From contig NZ_VCKW01000038.1 of NCBI RefSeq assembly GCF_005889715.1, forward strand, positions 1 to 45,861: a stretch of 45,861 nt of DNA. Reading direction: 5' to 3'. Both the position numbers and the translations under genes were made by a program. The notes beneath the pieces were generated by a model. The model had not been told where the DNA came from. It worked only from the letters and a program-made list of their open reading frames with translations, and did no database searches. Shown in pieces: positions 7,619 to 16,061 of this stretch; within the stretch, counting starts at the first letter, position 1, and each line of letters opens with the position of its first letter. This DNA is from Actinomadura soli (GTDB lineage: Bacteria; Actinomycetota; Actinomycetes; Streptosporangiales; Streptosporangiaceae).

Positions 7619-8760
7619 GCATCAAGAAGGTCGGCCCCTCGGAACCGGGGCCGGAGCCGGGGCCGGTGGCCGATTCAGGACCGGCGTCCAAGGCCGAGTC
7701 AGGACCGGCGTCCAAGGCCGAGCCGGGGCCCACGGCGGGCACGGGGTCGCTCGTGGACGTCCGCGACGTCAGCGTGGTGTTCCGGAAGAGGCGGACGCTG
7801 GCGGCGGCGCGGCAGGTGCGCGCGGTCAACGACGTCACCTTCCACATCGCCGAGGGTGAGACGTTCGGGCTGGTCGGCGAGTCGGGGTCGGGCAAGTCGA
7901 CGACCGGGCGGGCGCTGCTGAAGCTGGTGCCGACGGTGAGCGGGTCCATCAAGGTGGCCGGGCACGACGTCACGGCCCTGCACGGCGGCGCCCTGCGCAG
8001 GGCGCGGCGCAGCATGCAGATGGTGTTCCAGGACCCCTACTCCTCGCTGGACCCGTCGGCCACGGTCGCGGCGAGCATCGCCGAGCCGCTCATCGTCCAC
8101 GAGAGGCTCTCGGCGAGGGCGGCGCGCACCCGGGTGCACGAGCTGATCGAGATGGTCGGGCTCCGCGCGAGCTACGCCGACCGGTACCCCTACGAGTTCT
8201 CCGGCGGGCAGCGCCAGCGCCTCGCCATCGCGCGTGCCATCGCGCTGAACCCGCGGTTCGTCGTCTGCGACGAGGCCGTGTCCGCGCTGGACGTCTCCAC
8301 CCAGAACCAGGTGATCAACCTGCTGGAGCGGCTGCGGTCGGAGTTCAAGCTGACGTACCTTTTCATCGCGCACGACCTGGCGATCGTCCGGCACATCTCG
8401 CACCGGGTCGGGGTCATGTACCTCGGCCGGATCGTGGAGACCGGCCCGGCGGAGCGGGTCTACAGCGCGCCGGCGCATCCGTACACCCAGGCGCTGCTGT
8501 CGGCGATCCCCGACCCGCGCCGGGAGTCGGAGCGGATCGTCCTGGAGGGGGACCTCCCCGATCCGGCGAAGCCGCCGGTGGGATGCCCCTTCCAGACGCG
8601 GTGCAGGTTCGTCATGGACGTCTGCCGGCAGCAGGTGCCCGAGCACACCGCCGTCGAGGGCGGTGGGGAGGTCGCGTGCCATCTGCAGACCAGCGGTCCC
8701 ACGCTGGCGGGCTCGCCGCTGAACGATCTCGCGCCGACCCGCGTCGCGGCGGCGCCGTGA
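7615..8760 (+). CDS. ABC transporter ATP-binding protein (DppF-like)
   Basis: Second nucleotide-binding subunit, 381 aa. Walker A is GESGSGKSTT, the signature FSGGQRQR, and Walker B FVVCDEAVSALD, where the residue after the catalytic Glu is Ala instead of Pro. The C-terminal Cys-bearing region GCPFQTRCRFVMDVC is typical of the family. The N-terminus carries an unusual 40-residue Gly/Pro/Glu/Ser-rich extension with SGPASKAE encoded twice by a 24-bp tandem repeat. The ATG overlaps the stop of the DppD-like gene. A much longer open frame running in from upstream is a shadow. Confidence 0.9.
   Translation: MSIKKVGPSEPGPEPGPVADSGPASKAESGPASKAEPGPTAGTGSLVDVRDVSVVFRKRRTLAAARQVRAVNDVTFHIAEGETFGLVGESGSGKSTTGRALLKLVPTVSGSIKVAGHDVTALHGGALRRARRSMQMVFQDPYSSLDPSATVAASIAEPLIVHERLSARAARTRVHELIEMVGLRASYADRYPYEFSGGQRQRLAIARAIALNPRFVVCDEAVSALDVSTQNQVINLLERLRSEFKLTYLFIAHDLAIVRHISHRVGVMYLGRIVETGPAERVYSAPAHPYTQALLSAIPDPRRESERIVLEGDLPDPAKPPVGCPFQTRCRFVMDVCRQQVPEHTAVEGGGEVACHLQTSGPTLAGSPLNDLAPTRVAAAP
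7675..7722 (+). repeat. 24-bp perfect tandem duplication in the DppF-like gene
   Basis: The 24-bp unit at 7675-7698 is repeated exactly at 7699-7722 and encodes SGPASKAE twice in frame. It lies in the poorly conserved N-terminal extension before the ATPase domain, so copy-number change there would be tolerated. Confidence 0.85.
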
Positions 8761-8788
8761 GGATGTCTTGCCCGTGACCTGACCCACA

Positions 8789-8831
8789 TTGACCGTCATA
8801 TACTGGCAGACGTAATCTGTAGTACGTCAGA
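8789..8831 (+). promoter_or_regulatory. Promoter/operator region of the GntR regulator gene
   Basis: TTGACC at 8789-8794 is a plausible -35 element. Two overlapping dyads follow. One is GACGTA (8809-8814) facing TACGTC (8823-8828). The other is TCTG-N2-GTAC-N2-CAGA (8816-8831), a GntR-like arrangement centred on GTAC. TCAGACAAA overlaps the end and also occurs in the importer promoter. Autoregulation by the adjacent GntR protein is a reasonable inference. Confidence 0.45.
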
Positions 8832-8849
8832 CAAAAGCGAAGGACTACC

Positions 8850-9530
8850 GTGACCGACCCGAAGCTCGACCTGACGATCGACCGCCCCGCCGAATCCGTC
8901 CCGGAGATGGTCGTGCGGCGAATACGCGACGCGATCGCCGCGGGCCTGCTCCCTCCCGGTCGCCAGCTCACCGAGCGCGAGCTCGTCGAACTGACCGGCG
9001 TGAGCCGGACGTCCGTACGGGAGGCCATGCGGCACCTGCAGACCCTGGGGCTCGTGGAGCCGTCGCCGAGCCGCGGCGTCCGCGTCGCCAGGCTCGGCAG
9101 CGACGAGGTCCGGGAGATCTACGAGGTGCGCGACGCGCTGGAGCCCGCCGTGGCGGAGCTGTTCGTGCTGCGCGCGACCGACGAGGAGGTCGCCGCGCTC
9201 GTGGAGAAGGTCCAGCCGCGCGAGTCCGGCGACAAGCGGCTCCAGGCCATATACGAATTCGACGAACTGCTCCTCGCGGGCGCCCGCAACTCGCTGCTGA
9301 AGTCCATGCTGGAGCCCCTGCACACGCGGATCCACGCGCTGCGCAGCCTTTCGGTGACCATTCCCGGACGGCACGAGGCGTCCGCGCGGGAATACCTCGA
9401 AATCGCCGAGGCGATCGCCGCCCGATCGCCCGAGCGCGCGGCCGAGGCAGCGCATCGCCATGTCCGTGCGGCCGCCAAGGCAGCCCTTGAAGCAGTGGAG
9501 ATCCTCGAGAAGAAGCACCCGAATTCATAG
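8850..9530 (+). CDS. GntR-family transcriptional regulator (FCD subfamily)
   Basis: Cytoplasmic DNA-binding regulator, 226 aa. The winged helix-turn-helix occupies about residues 18-82 (VVRRIRDAIAAGLLPPGRQL, TERELVELTGVSRTSVREAM, HLQTLGLVEPSPSRGVRV). It is followed by an all-helical FCD ligand-binding domain. FCD members usually bind organic acids, often with a metal held by Asp/His residues; an EFDELL helix and HRHVRAAAK near the C-terminus fit this. The start is a GTG with GAAGGA upstream. It sits between the importer and the catabolic genes, so it is the likely local sensor of the substrate or a breakdown product. Confidence 0.85.
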   Translation: MTDPKLDLTIDRPAESVPEMVVRRIRDAIAAGLLPPGRQLTERELVELTGVSRTSVREAMRHLQTLGLVEPSPSRGVRVARLGSDEVREIYEVRDALEPAVAELFVLRATDEEVAALVEKVQPRESGDKRLQAIYEFDELLLAGARNSLLKSMLEPLHTRIHALRSLSVTIPGRHEASAREYLEIAEAIAARSPERAAEAAHRHVRAAAKAALEAVEILEKKHPNS

Positions 9531-9586
9531 CGCAAAACTCCGGTGGCCCAGAGCCACGTCGGCACGAGCACGAGAGTGATATCGCC

Positions 9587-10717
9587 ATGGCCATGAAGGA
9601 TGTGGCAATCGTCGGCGTCGGGTCGTCGGATTTCCGGCGGCTGTACGCGGACAAGAGCCAGCCGAACGATGTGTACCAACTCGCCGCGGAGGCGTTCAGG
9701 GACGCCCTGGACGACTGCGGCGCGACCCAGCAGGACATCGACGGACTGATCTGCACCAATATCAAGTACGGCCAGTTCGGGGAGACGGTCGGGCTCACCG
9801 GGCCGGGATTCGTCCATGACCTTGAGGGCACCGGGCGGATGGCCGGGATCTCCTTGCAGGAGGCGTGCGCGCTCGTGCGCTCGGGCATGGCGGACATGGT
9901 CGCCTGCGTGTACGCGACGAATGGCAGGACCGCGGGCACGAAGTACGGCGGCGGCGACGCCGATCCGGCGGGCGCCTACGACGCCATGTACGGAATGACG
10001 TCCACGGGCGCTTACGTGTCGATGATGTACCAGCGCTACCAGGCCATGTACGGAGCCCCGGACGACGCGCTGGCCCCGCTCGCCATCAACAACCGCGCCA
10101 ACGGCGCCCGCAACCCGATCGCGGTGTTCCAGAAGGAGATCGACCACGACGAGTACCTGTCGTCGCGGTTCATCGCCGAGCCGCTGCGCCTGCTGGACTA
10201 CTGCATCATCAATGACGGCGCCGTCGCGTTCATCGTCACGTCCCTCGACCGTGCCCGCGACATGCGGAAGAAGCCCGTGCGGGTCGCCGCCACGGCGGGC
10301 AAGGCCGAGTTGAGCCGCAGCTACATCAGCCCCGACTTCTACTTCGAGACGAGCGTGGCCGTGGCCGACCGCCTCTACCAGGCGGCGGGAATCGGCCCGG
10401 ACCAGATCGACTGCATGCAGGTGTACGACAACTTCCTCCCGACGATCCTTTTCACCCTGGAGGGCTTCGGTCACGCGCCTCGCGGCGGCTCTTGGGAATG
10501 GATCCGGGACGGCTGGATCGAACTCGGCGGGAAACGTCCGCTGAACACGTCGGGCGGCCACACGAGCGAGAGCTACATGCAGGGCTTCGCGTTCCACGTG
10601 GAAGCGGTACGGCAACTGCGCGGCGAGGCCGGTGACCGGCAGGTCGAGAACTGCAACACCGTGCAGTACATGTGCGTCTCGCCCATCGTGACATCGCACA
10701 TCTTCGTGGCCGACTAG
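9587..10717 (+). CDS. Thiolase-like protein, Ltp2-type retro-aldolase candidate (copy 1)
   Basis: A 376-aa SCP2/lipid-transfer-type thiolase fold protein. Where thiolases carry the nucleophilic Cys (about residues 83-93, GRMAGISLQEA) there is none, and the C-terminal GHP motif is replaced by NTSGGHTSESYMQG (320-333). Members lacking the Cys and paired with a DUF35 protein, such as Ltp2 with ChsH2-DUF35 in steroid side-chain degradation, act as retro-aldolases on 3-hydroxyacyl-CoA-type thioesters. The QVYDNF segment (278-283) supplies a Tyr that may be catalytic. The DUF35 gene follows 14 bp later. Acetyltransferase activity is unlikely. Confidence 0.75.
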   Translation: MAMKDVAIVGVGSSDFRRLYADKSQPNDVYQLAAEAFRDALDDCGATQQDIDGLICTNIKYGQFGETVGLTGPGFVHDLEGTGRMAGISLQEACALVRSGMADMVACVYATNGRTAGTKYGGGDADPAGAYDAMYGMTSTGAYVSMMYQRYQAMYGAPDDALAPLAINNRANGARNPIAVFQKEIDHDEYLSSRFIAEPLRLLDYCIINDGAVAFIVTSLDRARDMRKKPVRVAATAGKAELSRSYISPDFYFETSVAVADRLYQAAGIGPDQIDCMQVYDNFLPTILFTLEGFGHAPRGGSWEWIRDGWIELGGKRPLNTSGGHTSESYMQGFAFHVEAVRQLRGEAGDRQVENCNTVQYMCVSPIVTSHIFVAD

Positions 10718-10731
10718 AGGGGGGCAAGACG

Positions 10732-11193
10732 ATGGACGTCGCGGCCTACGCGAAACTCCTGCCGGACATCACGCCGCGCAACAAGCCGTTCTGGGACGGC
10801 TGCGCCGCCGGCGAGCTCCGCCTCCAGAAATGCGCGGACTGCGGACGGTACCGCTTCCCGGACGCGCCCGTCTGCCCGGAGTGCCTTTCCAGCTCGGCCT
10901 CCTGGGAGACCGCGAGCGGCGCGGGGACCATCTGGTCGTGGTGCACGATGCACCAGAAATACTTCGCCGCCTTCGCCGACGAGGTCCCCTACCGGCTCGT
11001 TTACGTGCGGTTGGCCGAGGGCCCTCTTGTGATCAGCGTACTGGCCGAAGATTCCGACGACTCCGCCGCTGACTCCGGCGGCACATCGTCCAAGGAATTG
11101 CGTCTCGACCAGCCGGTTCACGCGGTGTTCCGGCCGCGTCCCGGCGGACGGGTCATTCCACAGTTCAGTACCGGCGCAGCCGCAGGCATGTGA
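10732..11193 (+). CDS. DUF35 / OB-fold zinc-ribbon partner protein (copy 1)
   Basis: A 153-aa protein with the rubredoxin-like zinc ribbon Cys34-Cys37 and Cys48-Cys51 (CADCG, CPECL), followed by an OB-fold (GAGTIWSWCTMHQKY, RLVYVRLAEGPLVI). DUF35 proteins bind acyl-CoA thioesters and form obligate complexes with Cys-less thiolases. The start at 10732 follows a purine-rich GAGGGGGG site; an earlier in-frame start lies inside the thiolase-like gene. It carries an acidic Ser/Asp insertion (EDSDDSAADSGG) near the C-terminus that copy 2 lacks. Confidence 0.8.
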   Translation: MDVAAYAKLLPDITPRNKPFWDGCAAGELRLQKCADCGRYRFPDAPVCPECLSSSASWETASGAGTIWSWCTMHQKYFAAFADEVPYRLVYVRLAEGPLVISVLAEDSDDSAADSGGTSSKELRLDQPVHAVFRPRPGGRVIPQFSTGAAAGM

Positions 11194-11205
11194 GGTTGAA
11201 TTCCC

Positions 11206-12012
11206 ATGGATCCGATCGCTGACCATGATCTCGTCCGGTACGAGGACCTGTCCGACGGCGTCGCGCGCATCACGCTGAACCGCCCCGAGAAGCGGAACGC
11301 GATGAGCCGGGCCGCGCGGGCGGCGCTGCTGGACGTGCTGGACCGCTGCGACGGCGACGCCAAGGTGATCGTCCTCACCGGCGCCGGGCCGGCGTTCTGC
11401 GCGGGCGTCGACCTCAAGGAGTCCGCCGAGGAGGACATCGACGCCGACCGCCGCGGCGCGGGCCGGCGGACGAGCTGGCTGACCGTCCAGGAGCGCATCC
11501 GGCAGCATTCGGCGATCGTCATCGCGGCCGTCAACGGGTACGCGCTCGGCGGCGGGCTGACCCTCATCAACTCGAGCGACCTCGCCGTAGCCGCCGACGA
11601 CGCGCCGATCGGGATGCCCGAGGTCGGCTTCGGCCTGTACCCGGGGCTCGCGGGCCCGTCCACGCAGCTCCGGCTCGGGGCGAAGCGGGCCGCGTGGATG
11701 GTGCTGACCGCCGACCGGATCACCGGGGCGACGGCGGCGGAATGGGGGCTGGTGAACGCCGCCGTCCCGGCCGCCGAGCTGCAGTCCGCCGCGCTCGACC
11801 TGGCGCGGCGCGTCGCCCGGCACAACGCGGTGACGCTGACGTGGGCGAAGCGCGCCCTGCACGAGATCCCCATGTACATCTCGGACTGGACGAAGGCCCT
11901 CGAATACGGCGAGGACGTGCGGAACCAGATCACGGCGCGCTCGAACGTGCTCGACGACCGGCACGCGACGCACCGGATGGCGGTCGGCCGGACGGGCGAC
12001 GGCGCGCGATGA
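11206..12012 (+). CDS. Enoyl-CoA hydratase/isomerase (crotonase family)
   Basis: A 268-aa crotonase-fold enzyme that would hydrate a 2-enoyl-CoA to the 3-hydroxyacyl-CoA, the substrate type for the neighbouring retro-aldolases. The first oxyanion-hole segment is GAGPAFCAGVDLKE and the second is NGYALGGGLTL. The catalytic-Glu region GMPEVGFGLYPGLAG retains its Glu, whereas the other Glu of true hydratases (normally in GGG-x-E-L) is replaced, as the sequence reads GGGLTLINSSD. Isomerase or hydrolase activity is therefore also possible. It overlaps the next gene by ATGA. Confidence 0.8.
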   Translation: MDPIADHDLVRYEDLSDGVARITLNRPEKRNAMSRAARAALLDVLDRCDGDAKVIVLTGAGPAFCAGVDLKESAEEDIDADRRGAGRRTSWLTVQERIRQHSAIVIAAVNGYALGGGLTLINSSDLAVAADDAPIGMPEVGFGLYPGLAGPSTQLRLGAKRAAWMVLTADRITGATAAEWGLVNAAVPAAELQSAALDLARRVARHNAVTLTWAKRALHEIPMYISDWTKALEYGEDVRNQITARSNVLDDRHATHRMAVGRTGDGAR

Positions 12013-14375
12013 ACCGTCCAGACGCGGCGAACCGTCCGGGCGCGGCCGGGGGAGTGGACGGGCGCGGCAGCGTCCTCCGGGTGGTCGAACTCGCCGAAGG
12101 CGTCGCCGGCCAGGTCTGCGGGCGGCTGTTCGCCGGCCTCGGCCACGCGGTCACCAAGTGCGAACCGCCCGGCGGCGATCCGCTGCGCACACGCGAACCG
12201 GTCGGCGCCGACGGCCTGAGCTACACGTTCGCCGCGCTGAACGCCGACAAGCGGAGCGTCCAGCTCGACCCGTCCACCCCGGACGGTCGTGACCGCTTGG
12301 CGGAGCTGCTCGCGGCGGCCGACATCCTGATCACCGACGCGGGGCCGCGCGGGTCGGCGGAGGCCGACCTGTCCCCGGCCCGCCTGCGCGCCGCGCACCC
12401 CCGGCTGGTCGTCGTCACGATCACGCCCTACGGCGCCACCGACCCGCGCTCCGACATGTACGGCGACAGCCTGCTCGCCGAGTGCTACGGGGGCCTGGCG
12501 GCGATGGTCGGCGAACCGGACCGGCGGCCGCTGAGCCTCGGCGGCGAGCAGGTGGCGCACGCCGCCGCGTTCGTGGCCTTCTACGGAGCGATGCTCGCGC
12601 TCCGCCGTCCGGGCGGCGACGTCGTGGACGTCGCGCTCTGCGACGTGGCGGCGTACATCGACTGGAAGAGCGACATCGTCTACACCGAGACGGGCCAGAT
12701 CCCCGTCCGGACGGGCACGAGCATCGGGCGCTGGCGGACGGTCGAGGCCGCGGACGGCTGGGTCGGGTTCATCTTCCAGCCCGAGCAGTGGGACAGCGTC
12801 ATCACCCTCGTCGGCGACCCGGCGCTCGAAGACCCCCGGCTCCGCGGCGACAAGGAGCGCTTCGAGCTCGTGGACTCCTGGTGGCCGGCCGTCGAAAGGT
12901 GGGCCGCGCAGCGCACCAAGCGGGAGATCTACCACGCCGCGCAGCGGCTCGGCCTGCCGTTCGGCTACGGCGCCGACCTCGCCGACCTCGCCGCGGACCC
13001 GCAGTACCGGGCGCGGTCGTTCATCTCCGACGGCGGTGGAACGCTGGCCCCCGTCGTCGGCCTGCCGTGGCGCTTCGGCGAACCGCCGAGCCTGGACGAC
13101 GCCGAGCCGGACGCGCCGCGACCCGCCCCCCGCACGGTGGACGGTCCGGCGGGCGGGCGCGATCGGGCCCCGCTCGCCGGGCTCGTCGTCCTGGACCTCG
13201 GCACCATCACGGCGGGAGCCGCCACGGGCCGGCTGCTCGCGGACTACGGCGCCACCGTCATCAAGATCGAGACGATGGAGCGGCCGGACGCGTTCCGCGT
13301 GTGGCCGGTGCCCGGCGCGGGCGACGCCGAGGTCATGGAGGAGTCGCCGCTCTTCGAGTCGAACAACGCCGGCAAGCTCGGCATCACGCTCGATCTGAAG
13401 ACCGAGGCCGGGCGGGCGGAGATCCGGCGGCTCGTCGCGCGGTCCGACGCGCTGATCGAGAACTTCACCGTCGGCGTCACGCGCCGCCTCGGCATCGACT
13501 TCCCGACGCTGATCGAGGTCAACCCGCGCCTGATCTACCTGTCGCTGTCCAGCCAGGGGCAGTCGGGCCCCGAGTCGGGCACCCGCTCCTACGGCTCCAG
13601 CCTCGACCTGCTGTCCGGACTCGCGTCGGTCACCGGGTACGCGGGGGAGCGCCCGATGTGGTCGTCGGCCGACATCAACTACCCCGACCAGATCGTCTCG
13701 CTGTTCGGCGCCGGGCTGATCGCGTACTGCGCGGCCCTGGACCTGCGCGGGACGTACCTCGACGTGTCGCAGCGCGAGCTCGTGAGCTGGACGCTCGCCG
13801 ACCGCATCATCGAGCATCTCGCCGCCGGGACCGTTCCGGGGCCCTCCGGCAACCGGCGTCCCGGCAGCACGCCGCACGACGTGTACCGGTGCGACGGCGA
13901 CGACCAGTGGATCGCCGTCGCCTGCCGGACGGACGCGGAGCGCGCCGCACTCGCGGCGCTCATCGGCGCCGGCCGGATGGCGGGTGAGCCCGCCCGCTGG
14001 TGGGAGGAGAACCACCGGGAGGTCGACGCGGCGATCAGTGCCTGGACCCGGCGGCGCCCGAAGGATGAGTGCGTTCGCGAGCTGACCCGGGCCGGCGTAC
14101 CGTCCGCGCCGGTCCAGTCCGCCCGCGAACGCGCCGAAGATCCGCATTTCCGGCGCCGCCGGGTCTTCCTCGACGAACCACGGCGGCAGAAGGGGTTCCC
14201 GCTGCGGCTGTTCGGCTACGAGCCGCCGCAGCCCCGTCCGGCCCCGGGCCTCGGCCAGCACGACGCCGAGATACGTGGCGCCGCCCTGAGCGGTGGCCAC
14301 GTGCCGGGCGCCGGGGACGTGCCCGCGCCGCGGCCCGCCGAATTCCCGTCCCCGCGTCCGGGAGGATCGAAATGA
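12009..14375 (+). CDS. Tandem-fused CaiB/BaiF family-III CoA-transferase
   Basis: A 788-aa protein made of two family-III CoA-transferase domains, about residues 20-375 and 395-760, where single-domain members are near 400 aa. Both halves show the N-terminal CoA-binding pattern (GHAVTKCEPPGGDPLR; GATVIKIETMERPDAFR). The segment with the catalytic Asp of formyl-CoA transferase reads LGGEQVAHAAAFVAFYG in half 1, with His at that place, but INYPDQIVSLFGAG in half 2, with Asp. Only the second half may form the acyl-aspartyl anhydride. It probably activates the imported acid with CoA from another thioester. The start at 12009 is set by ATGA overlap with the hydratase gene. Confidence 0.8.
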   Translation: MNRPDAANRPGAAGGVDGRGSVLRVVELAEGVAGQVCGRLFAGLGHAVTKCEPPGGDPLRTREPVGADGLSYTFAALNADKRSVQLDPSTPDGRDRLAELLAAADILITDAGPRGSAEADLSPARLRAAHPRLVVVTITPYGATDPRSDMYGDSLLAECYGGLAAMVGEPDRRPLSLGGEQVAHAAAFVAFYGAMLALRRPGGDVVDVALCDVAAYIDWKSDIVYTETGQIPVRTGTSIGRWRTVEAADGWVGFIFQPEQWDSVITLVGDPALEDPRLRGDKERFELVDSWWPAVERWAAQRTKREIYHAAQRLGLPFGYGADLADLAADPQYRARSFISDGGGTLAPVVGLPWRFGEPPSLDDAEPDAPRPAPRTVDGPAGGRDRAPLAGLVVLDLGTITAGAATGRLLADYGATVIKIETMERPDAFRVWPVPGAGDAEVMEESPLFESNNAGKLGITLDLKTEAGRAEIRRLVARSDALIENFTVGVTRRLGIDFPTLIEVNPRLIYLSLSSQGQSGPESGTRSYGSSLDLLSGLASVTGYAGERPMWSSADINYPDQIVSLFGAGLIAYCAALDLRGTYLDVSQRELVSWTLADRIIEHLAAGTVPGPSGNRRPGSTPHDVYRCDGDDQWIAVACRTDAERAALAALIGAGRMAGEPARWWEENHREVDAAISAWTRRRPKDECVRELTRAGVPSAPVQSARERAEDPHFRRRRVFLDEPRRQKGFPLRLFGYEPPQPRPAPGLGQHDAEIRGAALSGGHVPGAGDVPAPRPAEFPSPRPGGSK

Positions 14376-14433
14376 ACGAACGATTTCCATCCTCGGCAGG
14401 CCGCCCTAGTCCATGTCCTCGCGGAAAGGCCGG

Positions 14434-15615
14434 ATGAGAATGTTCAATGCCAACGATGCCGCCGTCATCATCGGAGCGTACGAGCATCCGGGACGCGAGC
14501 TGCCGGACAAGTCGCTGGCGCAGATCCACGCCGAGGTCGCGATCGGGGCGCTCGCGGACGCGGGCCTCACCCTGGACGACGTCGACGGCTACTTCTGCGG
14601 CCATGACGCGCCGGGGTACGGCGGCGGCTGGGTCACGATGGCCGAGTACCTGGGCCTGCGCGACCTCACCTACATGGACTCGACGGAGAGCGGCGGCGCC
14701 TCGCCGATCTACCACGTGTCGCACGCGGCGGCGGCGATCGCGGCCGGGAAGTGCAGCGTCGCGCTGATCACGCTCGCGGGCAAGCCGCGGACGGGCATCC
14801 AGCCGGGCGGCGGCGGGCCGGCCCGTCCGGAGGACGACTTCGAGACCGCGATCTTCACCGGCGCCGGGCTGGTCAGCACGTACGCGCTGGCGGCCCGCAG
14901 GCACATGTACGAGTTCGGCACGACGAGCGAGCAGCTCGCCGAGATCAAGGTGGCGGCGTCGAAGCACGCGTCCCACAACCCGAACGCCTTCCTGCAGAAG
15001 GTGATGACGGTCGAGGACGTCGTCAACTCGCCGATGGTCGCCGACCCGCTGCACCGCGCCGACTGCTGCGTGGTGACCGACGGCGGCGGCGCCGTGGTCG
15101 TGGTCAGCCGCGAGGTCGCGCGTAGCCTGGACCGGCAGCCGGTGAGAATCATGGGCCAGGGCGAGTCGGCGAAGCTGACCAACGGCGGCAAGCTCGACCT
15201 GACGTACACGAGCGCGGTGTGGTCCGGGCCGCGGGCGTTCGAGCAAGCCGGGGTCACGCCGCAGGACGTCGACTACGTGTCGATCTACGACAGCTTCACG
15301 ATCACCGTCCTGGAGATCCTGGAGGACCTCGGCTTCTGCGCGAAGGGCGAGGGCGGCCGCTTCGTCATGGACGGGACGCTCGTCGCCCCGCACGGGAGGC
15401 TCCCGTTCAACACCGACGGCGGCGGGCTGAGCAACAACCATCCCGGACACCGCGGCGGGATCACCAAGACCATCGAGGCGGTGCGGCAGCTCCGGGGCGA
15501 GGCGAACCAGGGCGTGCAGATCCCCGACTGCGAGATCGCCCTGGTGCACGGCAACGGCGGCGACCTGGGCACCCGGATGCGCAGCGCCACGATGATTTTG
15601 GGGAGGGACGCCTAA
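14434..15615 (+). CDS. Thiolase-like protein, Ltp2-type retro-aldolase candidate (copy 2)
   Basis: A 393-aa thiolase-fold protein, divergent from copy 1. The nucleophile position lies in DSTESGGASPIYHVSHAAA (from about residue 82) and has no Cys. The C-terminal motif is NTDGGGLSNNHPGHRGG, retaining the HPGH part that copy 1 lost. IYDSFT (284-289) matches the YDNF segment of copy 1. The ATG at 14434 is chosen because GGAAAGG lies five bases upstream; 14440 is also possible and 14413 lacks a good site. The stop overlaps the next DUF35 gene by one base, again a thiolase/DUF35 pair. Confidence 0.75.
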   Translation: MRMFNANDAAVIIGAYEHPGRELPDKSLAQIHAEVAIGALADAGLTLDDVDGYFCGHDAPGYGGGWVTMAEYLGLRDLTYMDSTESGGASPIYHVSHAAAAIAAGKCSVALITLAGKPRTGIQPGGGGPARPEDDFETAIFTGAGLVSTYALAARRHMYEFGTTSEQLAEIKVAASKHASHNPNAFLQKVMTVEDVVNSPMVADPLHRADCCVVTDGGGAVVVVSREVARSLDRQPVRIMGQGESAKLTNGGKLDLTYTSAVWSGPRAFEQAGVTPQDVDYVSIYDSFTITVLEILEDLGFCAKGEGGRFVMDGTLVAPHGRLPFNTDGGGLSNNHPGHRGGITKTIEAVRQLRGEANQGVQIPDCEIALVHGNGGDLGTRMRSATMILGRDA

Positions 15616-16061
15616 TGAGCGAGGTACGGAGCCCGGTGCTGCCCGCGCCTGCGCCGGTGATCAATCCGGATACCGCGGAGTTCTGGAAGGCGACCACCGA
15701 GGGGACGTTCCTCGGCCGGCGCTGCGGCGACTGCGGGTCCGCGATCTGGTACCCGCGGCCGATCTGCCCGTTCTGCCACAGCACGAACACGCGGTGGGAG
15801 GAGTTCAGCGGGCGCGGCACCGTCTACTCCTACAGCGTCGTCCACCGGGCGGGCGGCGACTGGAAGGGCGTCACGCCGTACGTCCTCGCCTACGTGGAGC
15901 TTGAGGAAGGTCCCCGCGTGATGACCAACATCGTCGACTGCGACGTCGCGAAGGTCGCCATCGGGGACGCGGTGGACGTGGTGTTCGAGGACACCGGGAA
16001 AGGCAGCGCGCTGCCCCGGTTCCGTCCGGTGCAGAGCGCGAATGAAAAGGGACAGGCATGA
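15615..16061 (+). CDS. DUF35 / OB-fold zinc-ribbon partner protein (copy 2)
   Basis: A 148-aa protein with zinc-ribbon cysteines 37, 40, 51 and 54 (CGDCG, CPFCH) and an OB-fold (GRGTVYSYSVVHRAG, TPYVLAYVELEEGPRVMTNIV). This second half is closer to the canonical DUF35 family than copy 1. It starts on the last base of the thiolase-like stop codon and overlaps the CoA-transferase gene by ATGA, so the three products are probably made in fixed ratio. Its likely role is acyl-CoA binding for the copy 2 aldolase. Confidence 0.85.
   Translation: MSEVRSPVLPAPAPVINPDTAEFWKATTEGTFLGRRCGDCGSAIWYPRPICPFCHSTNTRWEEFSGRGTVYSYSVVHRAGGDWKGVTPYVLAYVELEEGPRVMTNIVDCDVAKVAIGDAVDVVFEDTGKGSALPRFRPVQSANEKGQA

Noticed and set aside
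6685..8760. A 691-aa plus-strand frame that would fuse extra sequence to the DppF-like ATPase
   Set aside because: The first 310 residues are an out-of-frame shadow of the DppD-like gene; the true start is the ATG at 7615 overlapping its stop.
9587..10717. Annotation of the thiolase-like proteins as acetyl-CoA acetyltransferases
   Set aside because: Both lack the nucleophilic Cys and sit beside DUF35 genes, which fits retro-aldolases better.
11118..14390. A 1090-aa open frame on the minus strand
   Set aside because: It is antisense to the hydratase and CoA-transferase genes, is Arg/Pro/Gly-rich and has no recognisable motif; long antisense frames are expected at this GC content.
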